NCBI GenBank assembly: GCA_027036915.1 | Contig: JALWCD010000257.1 | Location: 1 to 15,458 of the forward strand | DNA: 15,458 bases | From: Thermodesulfatator sp. | GTDB taxonomy: Bacteria > Desulfobacterota > Thermodesulfobacteria > Thermodesulfobacteriales > Thermodesulfobacteriaceae | Reading direction: 5' to 3' | Shown here: positions 1 through 7,892 of the stretch, piece after piece | Layout: every line of letters starts with the position of its first letter | Numbering within the stretch: position 1 is the first letter of the stretch | Translations under genes and position numbers: made by a program | Notes under the pieces: model-generated | Databases searched by the model: none | The model's input: the letters and a program-made list of their open reading frames with translations, nothing else | Told to the model about the DNA's origin: nothing

Positions 1-500
1 AGGGAAAAATCCGGAACCGGAAGGGAATCAAGGTCCGTGAACTCCTTTCGCGGGGGATTGTGGATCCTTTCCTCTCCGCGCCGGAAGGAAAGCCCCGGAA
101 TATCCTCAAAGCCCCCGCCGTCGGAAAGGGCCTCCACCAGCTCCACCACCGTCCTTTCCCCCTCCCCGCGCACCACGAAATCCGCATGCTCCAGGGCCTC
201 ATCCGGGAGAAAGGTCACGTGCGGGCCGCCCAGGACCACCGGGACCCCGTAGGCCTTTCTTATGCGATCCGCCAGGGCATAGGCCCTCGGAACCGTAGGG
301 GTAATGGTGGAGATCAAAACCAGATCCGCTTCCTTAAGTGCAGCCTCCTCAACCGGCCCCCATTCCTCAAGGAAGACCGTGACCTCATGGCCCCGATCGC
401 GAAGAAGGGTTCCGAGAAGAGGCATGGCCAGGCGGGGAAGTTTGAAGGCCGAAAAAACGTGCGTCCGCGGATTGCGGGGTTCGATACAGACGATCCTCAT
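1..500 (-). CDS. B12-binding domain radical SAM protein, N-terminal part (cut by window edge)
   Basis: The frame read leftward from the ATG at 498-500 stays open to base 1, giving 166 residues with the C-terminus missing. The visible part is a cobalamin-binding Rossmann-like domain of the kind that precedes a radical SAM barrel. It shows LAMPLLGTLLRDRGHEVTVF (about residues 25-44), the strand ADLVLIS followed by a T-rich turn, then VVLGGPHVTFLPDEAL and ADFVVRGEGE, which are the usual landmarks of this domain. The CxxxCxxC cluster that would bind the 4Fe-4S centre lies beyond the edge. The start is supported by a GAGGGGG ribosome site 7 bases upstream. Such proteins do methyl transfer or other radical chemistry on varied substrates, and the substrate here cannot be told. 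It follows the transglutaminase gene on the same strand after 91 bases, so co-transcription is possible. Family call firm, function open. Confidence 0.85.
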   Translation of the reverse strand, partial: MRIVCIEPRNPRTHVFSAFKLPRLAMPLLGTLLRDRGHEVTVFLEEWGPVEEAALKEADLVLISTITPTVPRAYALADRIRKAYGVPVVLGGPHVTFLPDEALEHADFVVRGEGERTVVELVEALSDGGGFEDIPGLSFRRGEERIHNPPRKEFTDLDSLPVPDFS

Positions 501-591
501 AATAGACCCCCTCGCCTTCCGCGAAGGAAAAACCCTTACCGCCTTTTTACCTCGGGAAAAACACTTCTCCGGAGTACCCCCCTCATAATCT

Positions 592-2508
592 TCATTTGAG
601 ATACACCCGGGAGACTTTTCTGTCCAGTATGGCCCGCAGATCCTTAAGGACGAGTTCCTGTTTTTCCCGGGTGTCCTCACAACCGAAGGCTTCGCGATAA
701 TAAAGCTCCAGGAATTCTTTAAGGGGAGAGGAAAGTTCCGGACATCCCCCGGCGACCCTTTCGAAATATTCACGGAGGGTCTCGGCCGGGAGACGGGGAT
801 ATCCGGCCCGCTCCAGGAGAATCAACAACCTTTCGACCGGACGCTCAGGACCCTTCCGCAGCCGAACTATCAGACCTCGAAAGAGGAAAAGCCCCAGGAG
901 CAAGGCCAGGATGCCGGGAAGATTCCGCAGGTCCGGACGCGGAAGAGAAGAACGCGAAAGGGCCCGGGCCCGGTTCCCCAGACCGCGAAAAATCCGACGC
1001 TGTTTCAAAAAATCATATTCCACCACCCAGTAGTACCACTTGAACTGAAGGTAGTCCCATAAAAGCCGCAGGCGGGAGAAGGAGGGGGTGCGGACGCCTC
1101 CCCCTGCCTCGGGGGTGGGATCAAAGGGCAGCCAGCCCCGGCCGGAAACGAAGACCTCAACCCAGGTGTGGGCGTCTCTTTCCCGGAGAAGAAAGTAGCC
1201 CCCGAGGGGATTCCATTCCCCTCCGGCGTAGCCTCCCACCACCCGGGCGGGGATCCCCGCGGCGCGCAGTAGGAAGACCATGGCGGTGGCAAAATACTCG
1301 CAGTGGCCCTTCCGGGAGACGAAAAGGAACCAGCGGATGGGATCTCCGCGGGGTTTTCCAGGGGTGAGGGTGTAGGCGTAGTTCCGGCGAAGGTAGGCGG
1401 CTACCGCCCGGGCCGTCTCAAGGGCGGTCTTTTTCCGGAGTTTGCGGGCCAAGGCCTCAAGTTCCGGGGAAAGCTCCTCCGGCAGGAAGAGAAAATCCGA
1501 GGGTGGTCTTTCCTTGGGGATTTCCGGTCCGAGAAGGACCCTTATCCGCCAGAGGGCGGGCTCAAAGACCTCGCTCTGAAGGACCACGGTCCCTTCCGGG
1601 CCGGGTCTTGCCCGCGGGCCCTTAAGGGTTTTTACGGAAAGGGCATAGCCCGGGACCGGAAGCCCCCGGGTCTCAACCTGGGGAAGGACCTCTATCTCGG
1701 CCGCCTTACCGAAGATTCTCTTTACCGAAAGGCGCGGCCCGGAAATTGCCCGCCAGATCCCGCGCCGGTAGCGATAGACATAGACCCGGAAATAGGGCCT
1801 TTCCGGCCGGGGTCCGGAGAGCCACCGGACCCGGAAGGCCACGGAAGGATCCTCCTTCAAGGCGGAGATCCTCCCCGGGGCCACCTCCTCGGAAAGGCCG
1901 GTTCTTGCCGCCCCGAAGGGGGCGGAAAAGAGGGTAAAACGCGGGCGGGGTAAAAACAAAAAGTAGAGCACCGTAAGGAGGAGAATCCCCGCCGAAAGAA
2001 GGACCCCGAGCCCGGAAAGCCGCAGGATGAAAGGGGGCGAAAGGGAGGGGACCTCGGATGCGGCGTAGAGGAAGATCAGGGCCGTGACCAGGATCAGGGT
2101 TTCAAGGAGGAACACCCCGGCATAAAGGAGGTCTATGCGGATCACCGCGGCCCCCACCAGGAGAAGGAGGGCCAGAAGGAGGATCTGGAGGAGATCCCGC
2201 CGCGTACGGGGCCCGAGGATCTTGACCAAGGAAAGGACCAGAATGAGACCCAAGGACTCCCGGATGAGGTTCTCAAGCCTTAAGCGCAAAAGGACCCAGG
2301 TAAGGTAGGGAAGGATGAGGGCGAGCTGGGCCCTCAGGGAAAGGGGCCGGAAGGTCTTCTTCCTGAGGGAAAAAAGGAGGTAGAGGAGGCCCGCAGTCCA
2401 GAAGATAAGGGCCTCCCTCGGGAATTCCTTTAAGAGGAAAAGGACCGGGGGGATGAGGGCCAGGAGGGAAAGGAACCAGGCCGGGGTGAGGGATTCAAGT
2501 TCACGCAT
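592..2508 (-). CDS. TgpA-type membrane transglutaminase (DUF3488 / transglutaminase core)
   Basis: A 638-residue inner-membrane protein. About six or seven hydrophobic segments occupy residues 12-190, then comes a large extracytoplasmic part with the papain-like transglutaminase core. The catalytic triad is visible: Cys403 in RKGHCEYFA, His447 in DAHTWVEV and Asp463 in LPFDPTPE. One more membrane helix lies near residues 530-550, followed by a cytoplasmic DUF4129-like tail. This is the standard plan of TgpA, known in Pseudomonas as an essential protein with transglutaminase activity. I chose the ATG at 2506-2508, which overlaps the DUF58 stop (ATGCGTGA, 8 bases) with a GAGG upstream. A TTG at 2521-2523 would add five residues and is less likely. 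It is the last gene of a moxR-DUF58-tgpA operon, a widely conserved trio, so translational coupling to DUF58 is likely. The substrate is unknown; peptide crosslinking or proteolysis at the cell envelope is the usual guess. Confidence 0.9.
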   Translation of the reverse strand: MRELESLTPAWFLSLLALIPPVLFLLKEFPREALIFWTAGLLYLLFSLRKKTFRPLSLRAQLALILPYLTWVLLRLRLENLIRESLGLILVLSLVKILGPRTRRDLLQILLLALLLLVGAAVIRIDLLYAGVFLLETLILVTALIFLYAASEVPSLSPPFILRLSGLGVLLSAGILLLTVLYFLFLPRPRFTLFSAPFGAARTGLSEEVAPGRISALKEDPSVAFRVRWLSGPRPERPYFRVYVYRYRRGIWRAISGPRLSVKRIFGKAAEIEVLPQVETRGLPVPGYALSVKTLKGPRARPGPEGTVVLQSEVFEPALWRIRVLLGPEIPKERPPSDFLFLPEELSPELEALARKLRKKTALETARAVAAYLRRNYAYTLTPGKPRGDPIRWFLFVSRKGHCEYFATAMVFLLRAAGIPARVVGGYAGGEWNPLGGYFLLRERDAHTWVEVFVSGRGWLPFDPTPEAGGGVRTPSFSRLRLLWDYLQFKWYYWVVEYDFLKQRRIFRGLGNRARALSRSSLPRPDLRNLPGILALLLGLFLFRGLIVRLRKGPERPVERLLILLERAGYPRLPAETLREYFERVAGGCPELSSPLKEFLELYYREAFGCEDTREKQELVLKDLRAILDRKVSRVYLK

Positions 2509-3355
2509 GGGCCAGGGCCTCAAGGAGTCTTTTCCGGTGCTCCGGGCCCTTTCCCGGAGGGATGACTTCCCCGCGAAGCCTTAACCCCACCTCCATCCCC
2601 CGGGCAAGGGCCGAAAGCACCCGGTGTGTGGCCCGGGAGATGGCGATCTCGGTAGGATGGCCGAGGTCAATTAGGATCTTTCTTCCCGAGGGCCCGGCAA
2701 ATTCCTTGACCAGAAGCCCTCCGGTGCGGGCGCTTGCCCTCCAGGCAATACGCGAGGCCGGAACCCCCTCCCGGTAGGGCTCAAGCCCTGAGAGATCCTC
2801 GGGCTCCCCGGAGTCCGCGGAATCTCCTCCGTAAAACGCTGCGGCCTCCTCCCCGGGGATCTCCCTTACCGGGCCGGGATAAGGCCGGGGATAGACGGTG
2901 AGGGTGAGGTTTAAGGAAAGGTAGCGCGTGCGCCGGAAAAAGCCCAGGGGATAGCCCGAAGAAAGGGAGAGGGTCTCAAGCCTTACCCTTCCCCGCCTCG
3001 GGAGGCACAGCCAGAGAAGGACCCGGGTTCTCCTCCGGAAGTAGGGAAGGAGGGTTTCCCCGTAAGGGGAGGTAAGACGCAGAAAGAAACAGGGCCAGCG
3101 GGGTCCGTAAAGGTGGAGGACGAAGGGGGCGGAAAGACCACAGAAGACCTCCTCCGGGGGCCTGATCTCCACCCGGACCTCGCGCAGGTTGAACCAGGAG
3201 AAAAGCCCGGAGAGGGTCATTAAGGAAAGGAGCCCCGCGGCGGAAAGGTAAAGGAGGTTGTTTCCGGTGTTTACCGCGGCCATCCCCACGGCCACGGTGA
3301 GGGCGATGAGGATGTAGCCCGAAAGGGTGATCCGGACGCGGTATCTCCTCCTCAC
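2501..3355 (-). CDS. DUF58 domain protein, partner of MoxR ATPase
   Basis: A 284-residue protein with two adjacent membrane helices near the N-terminus (about residues 11-29 and 34-55). The second begins with the family motif NTGNNLLYL. The DUF58 region follows, with SSGYPLGFFRR (132-142) and the signature LEPYREGVPASRIAWRASAR (191-210) leading into TGGLLVKEF, the best conserved stretch of the family. The start is GTG at 3353-3355, overlapping the moxR TGA as GTGA, so translation is probably coupled. The length is short for the family (often 300-430) but the core is complete. DUF58 proteins sit next to MoxR ATPases in very many bacteria and are thought to link the ATPase to vWA-type or membrane substrates. 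No vWA gene is visible here; the transglutaminase takes that place. Biochemical role unproven. Confidence 0.88.
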   Translation of the reverse strand: MRRRYRVRITLSGYILIALTVAVGMAAVNTGNNLLYLSAAGLLSLMTLSGLFSWFNLREVRVEIRPPEEVFCGLSAPFVLHLYGPRWPCFFLRLTSPYGETLLPYFRRRTRVLLWLCLPRRGRVRLETLSLSSGYPLGFFRRTRYLSLNLTLTVYPRPYPGPVREIPGEEAAAFYGGDSADSGEPEDLSGLEPYREGVPASRIAWRASARTGGLLVKEFAGPSGRKILIDLGHPTEIAISRATHRVLSALARGMEVGLRLRGEVIPPGKGPEHRKRLLEALAHA

Positions 3356-4272
3356 CAGGGCACCGGGACCTGTCTTAGGAATTCCCGGAGAAAGGCCTCC
3401 CGTTCGGAAGGGGAAAGCTCGGCCCGGGGGATCAGGCGATGATAGGCCACGGGGACGAAGACCTCCTTGACCTCATCCGGGGTGACGAAGTTCCGGCCCC
3501 GGATGTAGGCCAGGGCCCGGGCCGCGGCCTTTAGGGCCAGAAGTCCCCGGGTGGAAAAACCGTAGCGCATCTCCGGGTGTTTTCTGCTGGCCTCGGCTAA
3601 GTTTAAAAGATACTCCAGGAGCTTTTCTGCGACCGTAAGCCCCCGGGCCTCGGCCTTAAGGGCCAGCCATTCCTCCCGGGAGAGCACCGGGGAAAGCTCC
3701 CGGGCGGCCTCGTAAAGGCCGTCGGCCTGAAGCACGGCCTTTTCCTCCTCCCGCGGCGGATAACCTAAGGAAAGCCGCATGAGGAAGCGGTCAAGCTGGG
3801 ATTCGGGAAGCGGATAGGTGCCGTAAAGGTCAAGCGGATTCTGGGTGGCGATGACCATGAAGGGCTCCGGAAGGGGATAGGGCTTCCCCGAGACCGAGAC
3901 CCGGCCCTCGGCCATAGCCTCAAGGAGGGCGCTCTGGGTGCGGGGGCTTGTGCGGTTTATCTCGTCGGCCAGGAACACGTGGGTAAAGATGGGCCCGGGA
4001 TGAAAGACGAAACGCCCCTCGCTGGCCTGCCAGACCTCGGCCCCCAGGATGTCCGCCGGAAGGAGATCACTGGTAAATTGCACCTTACGAAACTCACAGC
4101 CCGTAACCCGGGCCAGCGCTACGGCCAGCGTGGTCTTGCCTGTGCCGGGGAGGTCCTCAAGTAAAAGATGACCTCCGGCCAGGAAACAGGCCACGGAAAG
4201 CTCCACCACCTCGGCCCTTCCCCGGAGGACCGTGTTAAGCACCCGGATGAGTTCCGAAACCCTGGCTCGCAC
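3352..4272 (-). CDS. MoxR family AAA+ ATPase
   Basis: A 306-residue AAA+ ATPase of the MoxR clade. Walker A is LPGTGKTTLA (about residues 41-50), Walker B is VFLADEINRTSPRTQSALLEAM (99-120) with Asp103-Glu104, and sensor 1 is VIATQNPLD (140-148). The C-terminal lid contains the family stretch RYGFSTRGLLALKAAARA. MoxR ATPases act as chaperones for maturation of metal- or envelope-associated complexes and work with DUF58 and vWA proteins. The start is GTG at 4270-4272, preceded by AGGGGG with four bases between; an ATG at 4290-4292 is out of frame. This is the first gene of the minus-strand operon and is divergent from hisHF. A TACAAT -10 hexamer on the minus strand at 4291-4296 may serve it. 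Confidence 0.93.
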   Translation of the reverse strand: MRARVSELIRVLNTVLRGRAEVVELSVACFLAGGHLLLEDLPGTGKTTLAVALARVTGCEFRKVQFTSDLLPADILGAEVWQASEGRFVFHPGPIFTHVFLADEINRTSPRTQSALLEAMAEGRVSVSGKPYPLPEPFMVIATQNPLDLYGTYPLPESQLDRFLMRLSLGYPPREEEKAVLQADGLYEAARELSPVLSREEWLALKAEARGLTVAEKLLEYLLNLAEASRKHPEMRYGFSTRGLLALKAAARALAYIRGRNFVTPDEVKEVFVPVAYHRLIPRAELSPSEREAFLREFLRQVPVPW

Positions 4273-4290
4273 TTTTCCCCCTGCGCTTTC

Positions 4291-4296
4291 ATTGTA
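4291..4296 (-). promoter_or_regulatory. Possible -10 box for the moxR operon
   Basis: Read on the minus strand this is TACAAT, one mismatch from TATAAT, lying 18 bases before the moxR GTG. There is no convincing -35; the T-rich bases around 4311-4319 are the only candidate. The site is interleaved with the hisHF promoter, so the two directions may compete. Confidence 0.35.
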
Positions 4297-4299
4297 GCG

Positions 4300-4308
4300 T
4301 GTTAAAAT
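4300..4308 (+). promoter_or_regulatory. Extended -10 promoter for hisHF
   Basis: TGTTAAAAT fits the extended -10 pattern (TG, one base, then TAAAAT with one mismatch to TATAAT). It lies 29 bases before the chosen hisHF ATG and would start a leader of roughly 23 bases carrying the AAGGAG ribosome site at 4322-4327. No good -35 is seen, which an extended -10 can tolerate. No histidine-rich leader peptide or attenuator fits in the available space. Confidence 0.45.
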
Positions 4309-4337
4309 GCCGGAAAAAAGAAAGGAGCCGGCTCAGG

Positions 4338-5918
4338 ATGAGGGTCACGCTGCTTGACTACGGGGCAGGGAATGTGCGAAGCGTGGTAAACGCCCTCCGG
4401 GCCTTGGGGGCCGAGGTGCAGACCGTGAAACGCCCGGAGGACATCCTTTCTGCCGAACGCTTAGTCTTTCCGGGGGTGGGAAACTTCGGGAGCATCATGC
4501 GGGCCTTACACGAAAAGGGTTTTGTGGAACCCTTACGCGAATACCTGCGAAAGAATCGGCCTTTTCTCGGTATCTGCCTCGGGCTTCAGGTCCTTTTTGA
4601 GGGCAGCGAGGAGGCCCCGGGGGTGGCCGGGCTTTCGGTCTTTCCCGGGTTCGTGCGCCGTTTCAGGGTTTCGCTTTCCGTGCCGCACATCGGCTGGAAC
4701 GGCCTAAAACCTGCCAAACCATCCCGTCTCTTCCGGGGGCTTTCCGGGGAGGAAAAATTCTACTTTGTCCATTCCTATTACGTGGATCCCGCGGACCCCG
4801 CCCTGGCCCTTACCCGCACGGACTACGGGGTGGAGTTTGTGTCAGCGGTAGAAAGCGGAAACATCGTGGCTCTTCAGTTCCATCCGGAAAAAAGCGGGCC
4901 CGCGGGGTTAAAGATCCTTGAAAACTTTCTCTCCCCGGAGGGCGAGGCCGTGCTCCCCCCGCGCATCCCGGAAAGGACCCGGCTTGCCAAACGCATTGTG
5001 GCCTGCCTTGACGTGCGCTCCGATGACGAGGGGCGCCTGGTGGTGACCAAGGGTCTTCAGTACGACGTGCGCGAGGGCGGCCGAGTGCGGGACATGGGGG
5101 ACCCGGTGGATCTCGCCCACCTCTATTTCCGCGAGGGGGCGGACGAAATCACCTTCTTAAACATCACGGGCTTCAGGCACTTCCCTCTTAAGGACCAGCC
5201 CATGCTTGAGGTGCTAAGGCGCACCTCGGAGCGGGTCTTCGTGCCCCTTACCATAGGGGGCGGCATCCGGGACTTTACCGATCGGGACGGAACCAGCTAT
5301 ACGGCCCTTCAAGTGGCCTCGGCCTATTTCCGGGCCGGGGCGGACAAGGTCTCCATCGGCTCGGATGCGGTCTACATCGTTGAGGATTACCTTCGCCGCG
5401 GAGGCCCCTCCGGGAACTCCTCCATTGAGACCATCTCCCGGGTCTACGGCCGGCAGGCGGTGGTCATCTCCATTGATCCCAGGAGACGCTATGTGAAAAG
5501 CCCTTCCGAGACTGAGCACCCGGTGATTGAGACCGAGATTCCGGGGCCTAACGGGGAGCGCTACTGCTGGTTCCAGTGCACGGTAAAGGGCGGGCGCGAG
5601 GCCCGTGAGGTGGACGCGGTGACGCTCGCCCGGGTCTGCGAGGAGCTCGGGGCCGGAGAGATCCTTCTTAATAGCATAGACCGCGACGGGACCAACCTGG
5701 GCTATGACCTGGAGCTGATCCAGGCGGTCTCCGAGGCGGTGAGCATCCCGGTCATCGCCTCAAGCGGGGCCGGGCGGCCCGAGCATTTTTACGAGGTCTT
5801 CACTCGCACCCGAGCCGAGGCGGCCCTTGCCGCAGGTATCTTCCACCGCCGCGAGGTGGAGATCCCGGCGGTGAAACGCTACCTAAGGGAAAGAGGCATC
5901 GAGGTCCGCCTTGCTTAA
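4338..5918 (+). CDS. hisHF: Bifunctional imidazole glycerol phosphate synthase, HisH-HisF fusion of HIS7 type
   Basis: A 526-residue fusion of glutamine amidotransferase and cyclase. It converts PRFAR plus glutamine-derived ammonia to imidazole glycerol phosphate and AICAR in histidine synthesis. Residues 1-200 are HisH: DYGAGN at the start, PGVGNFG oxyanion region, nucleophile Cys80 in GICLGLQ, and His182/Glu184 in QFHPEKS. After a linker of about 16 residues, residues 217-526 are HisF: general acid/base Asp225 in ACLDVR, Asp380 in VISIDPRR, phosphate loops LTIGGGI and ASSGAG. The HisF half is about 310 residues against about 250 for usual bacterial HisF. It carries features I know from yeast and plant HIS7: LVVTKGLQYDVRE, TFLNITGFR, SSIETISRVYG and PGPNGERYCWFQCT. 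The start is ATG at 4338 behind AAGGAG; an in-frame GTG at 4299 would put the promoter inside the gene. The stop overlaps the next gene by 8 bases. No other his gene is in the window. Confidence 0.95.
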   Translation: MRVTLLDYGAGNVRSVVNALRALGAEVQTVKRPEDILSAERLVFPGVGNFGSIMRALHEKGFVEPLREYLRKNRPFLGICLGLQVLFEGSEEAPGVAGLSVFPGFVRRFRVSLSVPHIGWNGLKPAKPSRLFRGLSGEEKFYFVHSYYVDPADPALALTRTDYGVEFVSAVESGNIVALQFHPEKSGPAGLKILENFLSPEGEAVLPPRIPERTRLAKRIVACLDVRSDDEGRLVVTKGLQYDVREGGRVRDMGDPVDLAHLYFREGADEITFLNITGFRHFPLKDQPMLEVLRRTSERVFVPLTIGGGIRDFTDRDGTSYTALQVASAYFRAGADKVSIGSDAVYIVEDYLRRGGPSGNSSIETISRVYGRQAVVISIDPRRRYVKSPSETEHPVIETEIPGPNGERYCWFQCTVKGGREAREVDAVTLARVCEELGAGEILLNSIDRDGTNLGYDLELIQAVSEAVSIPVIASSGAGRPEHFYEVFTRTRAEAALAAGIFHRREVEIPAVKRYLRERGIEVRLA

Positions 5919-6438
5919 ACTGGCGGAGTTTCTAAAGGCTTGTGCCCAATTCAGCCGCGAAAACCGGGTACCTCTTATTCTCGTAGGAGCCTTCGCTCTC
6001 AAGGCCTATGGTCTTGCACGCATGACCGGCGACCTGGATCTTCTCACGGGTAAAGACTTTCAAAACCAGGTGGAAACCTTTCTTGCCGGTCTAGGATTCG
6101 AGATCTTCTCGGTTTCTCCGGGCTTTGCAGGCGCATTACATCCTCTGGGTGGAAGAGTAGATCTCATCTATGTAGACCGAAAAACTCTGGAAAAATTCCT
6201 GGAGGAAGCTCGACAGGAGGAGATTTTTCCGGGAGTGATTTTTCCTGTACCCTCTCCTCGGCATTTAGCCGCTCTCAAAGTTTTTGCCGTAAGCAACCAA
6301 CCTGAAAAATTAGATCGGGAGTGGGCTGATCTTTCTTGGATGGTGGCTCAAAAACTGGTATCTTGGAAAGAAATCCGTAAACTGGCACAAAGATATGAAG
6401 CGAGAGCCGTGCTTCGAAGACTGGATTCCGGAGTTTAA
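5911..6438 (+). CDS. Nucleotidyltransferase-fold protein (AbiEii/DUF6036-like)
   Basis: A 175-residue protein with a minimal nucleotidyltransferase fold. It shows LVGAFALKAYGLARMTGDLD (about residues 24-43) with Asp41 and Asp43, and a third likely metal-binding Asp84 in GGRVDLIYVD. Further on, SPRHLAALKVFAV and a D-W-ADL segment match the helical end of such proteins. The usual GS pair of active transferases is replaced by GA (VGAFAL), as in AbiEii-type and related antitoxin/toxin families. The start is TTG at 5911-5913, inside the end of hisHF, so translation is probably coupled. Base composition is clearly more A/T-rich and codon choice is unlike hisHF and mtaD, suggesting later insertion into this operon. 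It may be one half of a toxin-antitoxin-like pair with the following small gene, or a housekeeping-type transferase of unknown substrate. Confidence 0.75.
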   Translation: MLKLAEFLKACAQFSRENRVPLILVGAFALKAYGLARMTGDLDLLTGKDFQNQVETFLAGLGFEIFSVSPGFAGALHPLGGRVDLIYVDRKTLEKFLEEARQEEIFPGVIFPVPSPRHLAALKVFAVSNQPEKLDREWADLSWMVAQKLVSWKEIRKLAQRYEARAVLRRLDSGV

Positions 6439-6580
6439 AGATCTTCGGGGCCCCTCTTTAGGGCCTCCCGATTTACCTTTTGCAGAATATATAGAATTTT
6501 TAGAACAAAACGACTTCTGGAAGGAGACGAAGCCTCTGCCCAAACCATCCCCTAAATACTTCTGGCTACCTGATGAGTAA
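6395..6580 (+). CDS. Small hypothetical protein, possible partner of the nucleotidyltransferase
   Basis: 61 residues, not a family I recognise. It is aromatic- and proline-rich and acidic in the middle: FEDWIPEFKDLRG near the start, then PFAEYIEFLEQNDFW, then a Pro/Lys-rich tail ending YFWLPDE. There is no membrane segment or signal peptide. The frame fills the gap between the nucleotidyltransferase (overlap 44 bases) and mtaD (overlap 8 bases, ATGAGTAA), which suggests real translation by coupling. The ATG at 6395 has no strong ribosome site. It shares the A/T-rich composition of the upstream gene, so the two probably arrived as a unit. It could be an antitoxin or adaptor; that is a guess. 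Confidence 0.55.
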   Translation: MKREPCFEDWIPEFKDLRGPSLGPPDLPFAEYIEFLEQNDFWKETKPLPKPSPKYFWLPDE

Positions 6581-7892
6581 GGAGTTTTTACTTACCGCAG
6601 CCTGGTTGTTTCCGGCCTGGGACACCGAGCCCCTCCGGGAAGGGGCCCTCCTCATCCAGGGCACCCAAATCGTAGAGATTGGGCCGGCTGGGGAATTAAA
6701 ATCCAAATATCCCTTTGTGCCGACAGAAGATCTCGGTCAGGCCCTTATCTTCCCCGGGCTGGTTAACGCCCACACCCACGCCTCCATGACTATCTTCCGG
6801 GGGCTGGCCGACGATCTCCCCCTCATGACCTGGCTTCAGGAATACATCTTCCCGGTAGAAAGTCATCTCAAGGCAGAATGGGTTTACTGGGGGGCGAAGC
6901 TTGCCGTGGCCGAGATGCTTCGCTCCGGGGTCACCTGTTTCTGCGACATGTATCTCTTTGAGCCTTGGGTAATCCGGGTGGTGGAGGAGACCGGGGTGCG
7001 GGCCGCGCTCGGGGAGGGGCTCTTTGACTTTCCCTCCCCGGGCTACGGGCCGCTGGAGGCCGGCCTGGCTCTAACCGAAGACCTCCTAAAGGGTTATGAA
7101 AAACACCCCCGGATAAATATCATCGTATGTCCGCATGCGGTCTATACCTGCTCCCCCGAGACTCTTAAAAAAGTCTGGGAAATCGCCGAGCGCCATGACG
7201 CCTTAGTGCATATCCACCTTTCCGAAACCAAAGAGGAGGTAAAACAGTGCCTTGAACGCTACGGACGGCGTCCGGTGGCCCATCTCAGGGAATTGGGATT
7301 GCTAAACGAAAATCTCCACGTGGCCCACGCGGTGGAGCTTACCGAAGAGGAGATCGAGCTTCTTGCCGAAAGAAAGGTCTCCGTAGCCCATTGTCCGGAA
7401 AGCAACCTCAAGCTCGGCTCAGGGGTAGCCCGGGTACCGGAGATGGTAGCAGCCGGAGTAAGGGTTACCCTTGGAACCGACGGGCCAGCCAGCAACAACG
7501 ACCTCGATCTCCTCTCGGAAATGCGAACCGCAGCCCTCATTCAGAAAGGCTTGCGCCGAGACCCAACCGTCCTTCCGGCCCAAGAAGTCTTCCGTATGGC
7601 CACCGAGGAGGGGGCAAAAGCCTTGGGGTTTCCCCGCTGTGGACGCCTTGAGCCCGGCTTTGAGGCCGACCTTGCGGTGCTTGACCTTTTGCGGCCGGAT
7701 CTCACCCCGATCCACGATCCGCTCTCACTTCTGGTCTATAGCGCCCGGGCCGGGGCGGTCTCCGGGGTGATGGTCGCCGGGCGCTGGCTCCTTCGCGAGG
7801 GTCAAATCCTCACCTTTGACGAGGCCGAGACCCGGGAGCGGGTCCTGGCCGTTGCCCGCGAGATTCAGGACCTGGTAAAAAGCCGGTCTTAA
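6573..7892 (+). CDS. mtaD: 5-methylthioadenosine / S-adenosylhomocysteine deaminase
   Basis: A 439-residue metal-dependent amidohydrolase of the MtaD/SsnA group, which deaminates methylthioadenosine and S-adenosylhomocysteine (often adenosine too) to the inosine forms, in the cytoplasm. The metal and catalytic residues are all in place: His67 and His69 in GLVNAHTHASM, His188 in VCPHAVYTCS, His215 and Glu218 in HIHLSETKEE, and Asp303 in GTDGPASNND. The middle stretch FRGLADDLPLMTWLQEYIFP is typical of MtaD rather than guanine deaminase. The ATG at 6573 overlaps the stop of the 61-aa gene; the mtaD stop overlaps the stop of the convergent ATPase gene by four bases, leaving no room for a terminator between them. 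As last gene of the hisHF run it may share that promoter. Substrate range cannot be settled from sequence. Confidence 0.88.
   Translation: MSKEFLLTAAWLFPAWDTEPLREGALLIQGTQIVEIGPAGELKSKYPFVPTEDLGQALIFPGLVNAHTHASMTIFRGLADDLPLMTWLQEYIFPVESHLKAEWVYWGAKLAVAEMLRSGVTCFCDMYLFEPWVIRVVEETGVRAALGEGLFDFPSPGYGPLEAGLALTEDLLKGYEKHPRINIIVCPHAVYTCSPETLKKVWEIAERHDALVHIHLSETKEEVKQCLERYGRRPVAHLRELGLLNENLHVAHAVELTEEEIELLAERKVSVAHCPESNLKLGSGVARVPEMVAAGVRVTLGTDGPASNNDLDLLSEMRTAALIQKGLRRDPTVLPAQEVFRMATEEGAKALGFPRCGRLEPGFEADLAVLDLLRPDLTPIHDPLSLLVYSARAGAVSGVMVAGRWLLREGQILTFDEAETRERVLAVAREIQDLVKSRS

Noticed and set aside
515..527. CCTTC/GAAGG hairpin upstream of the radical SAM gene
   Set aside because: Five-base stem, T run on the wrong side for the minus-strand transcripts; likely chance.
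60..599. 179-codon plus-strand frame
   Set aside because: It lies opposite the B12-binding radical SAM gene, whose translation has clear family motifs; the plus-strand frame has none.
1303..1953. 216-codon plus-strand frame
   Set aside because: It is antisense to the transglutaminase core and reads as Gly/Pro/Arg-rich noise.
4299..4337. Upstream GTG start for hisHF
   Set aside because: It overlaps the extended -10 and has no ribosome site; the ATG at 4338 has AAGGAG and matches the normal HisH N-terminus.
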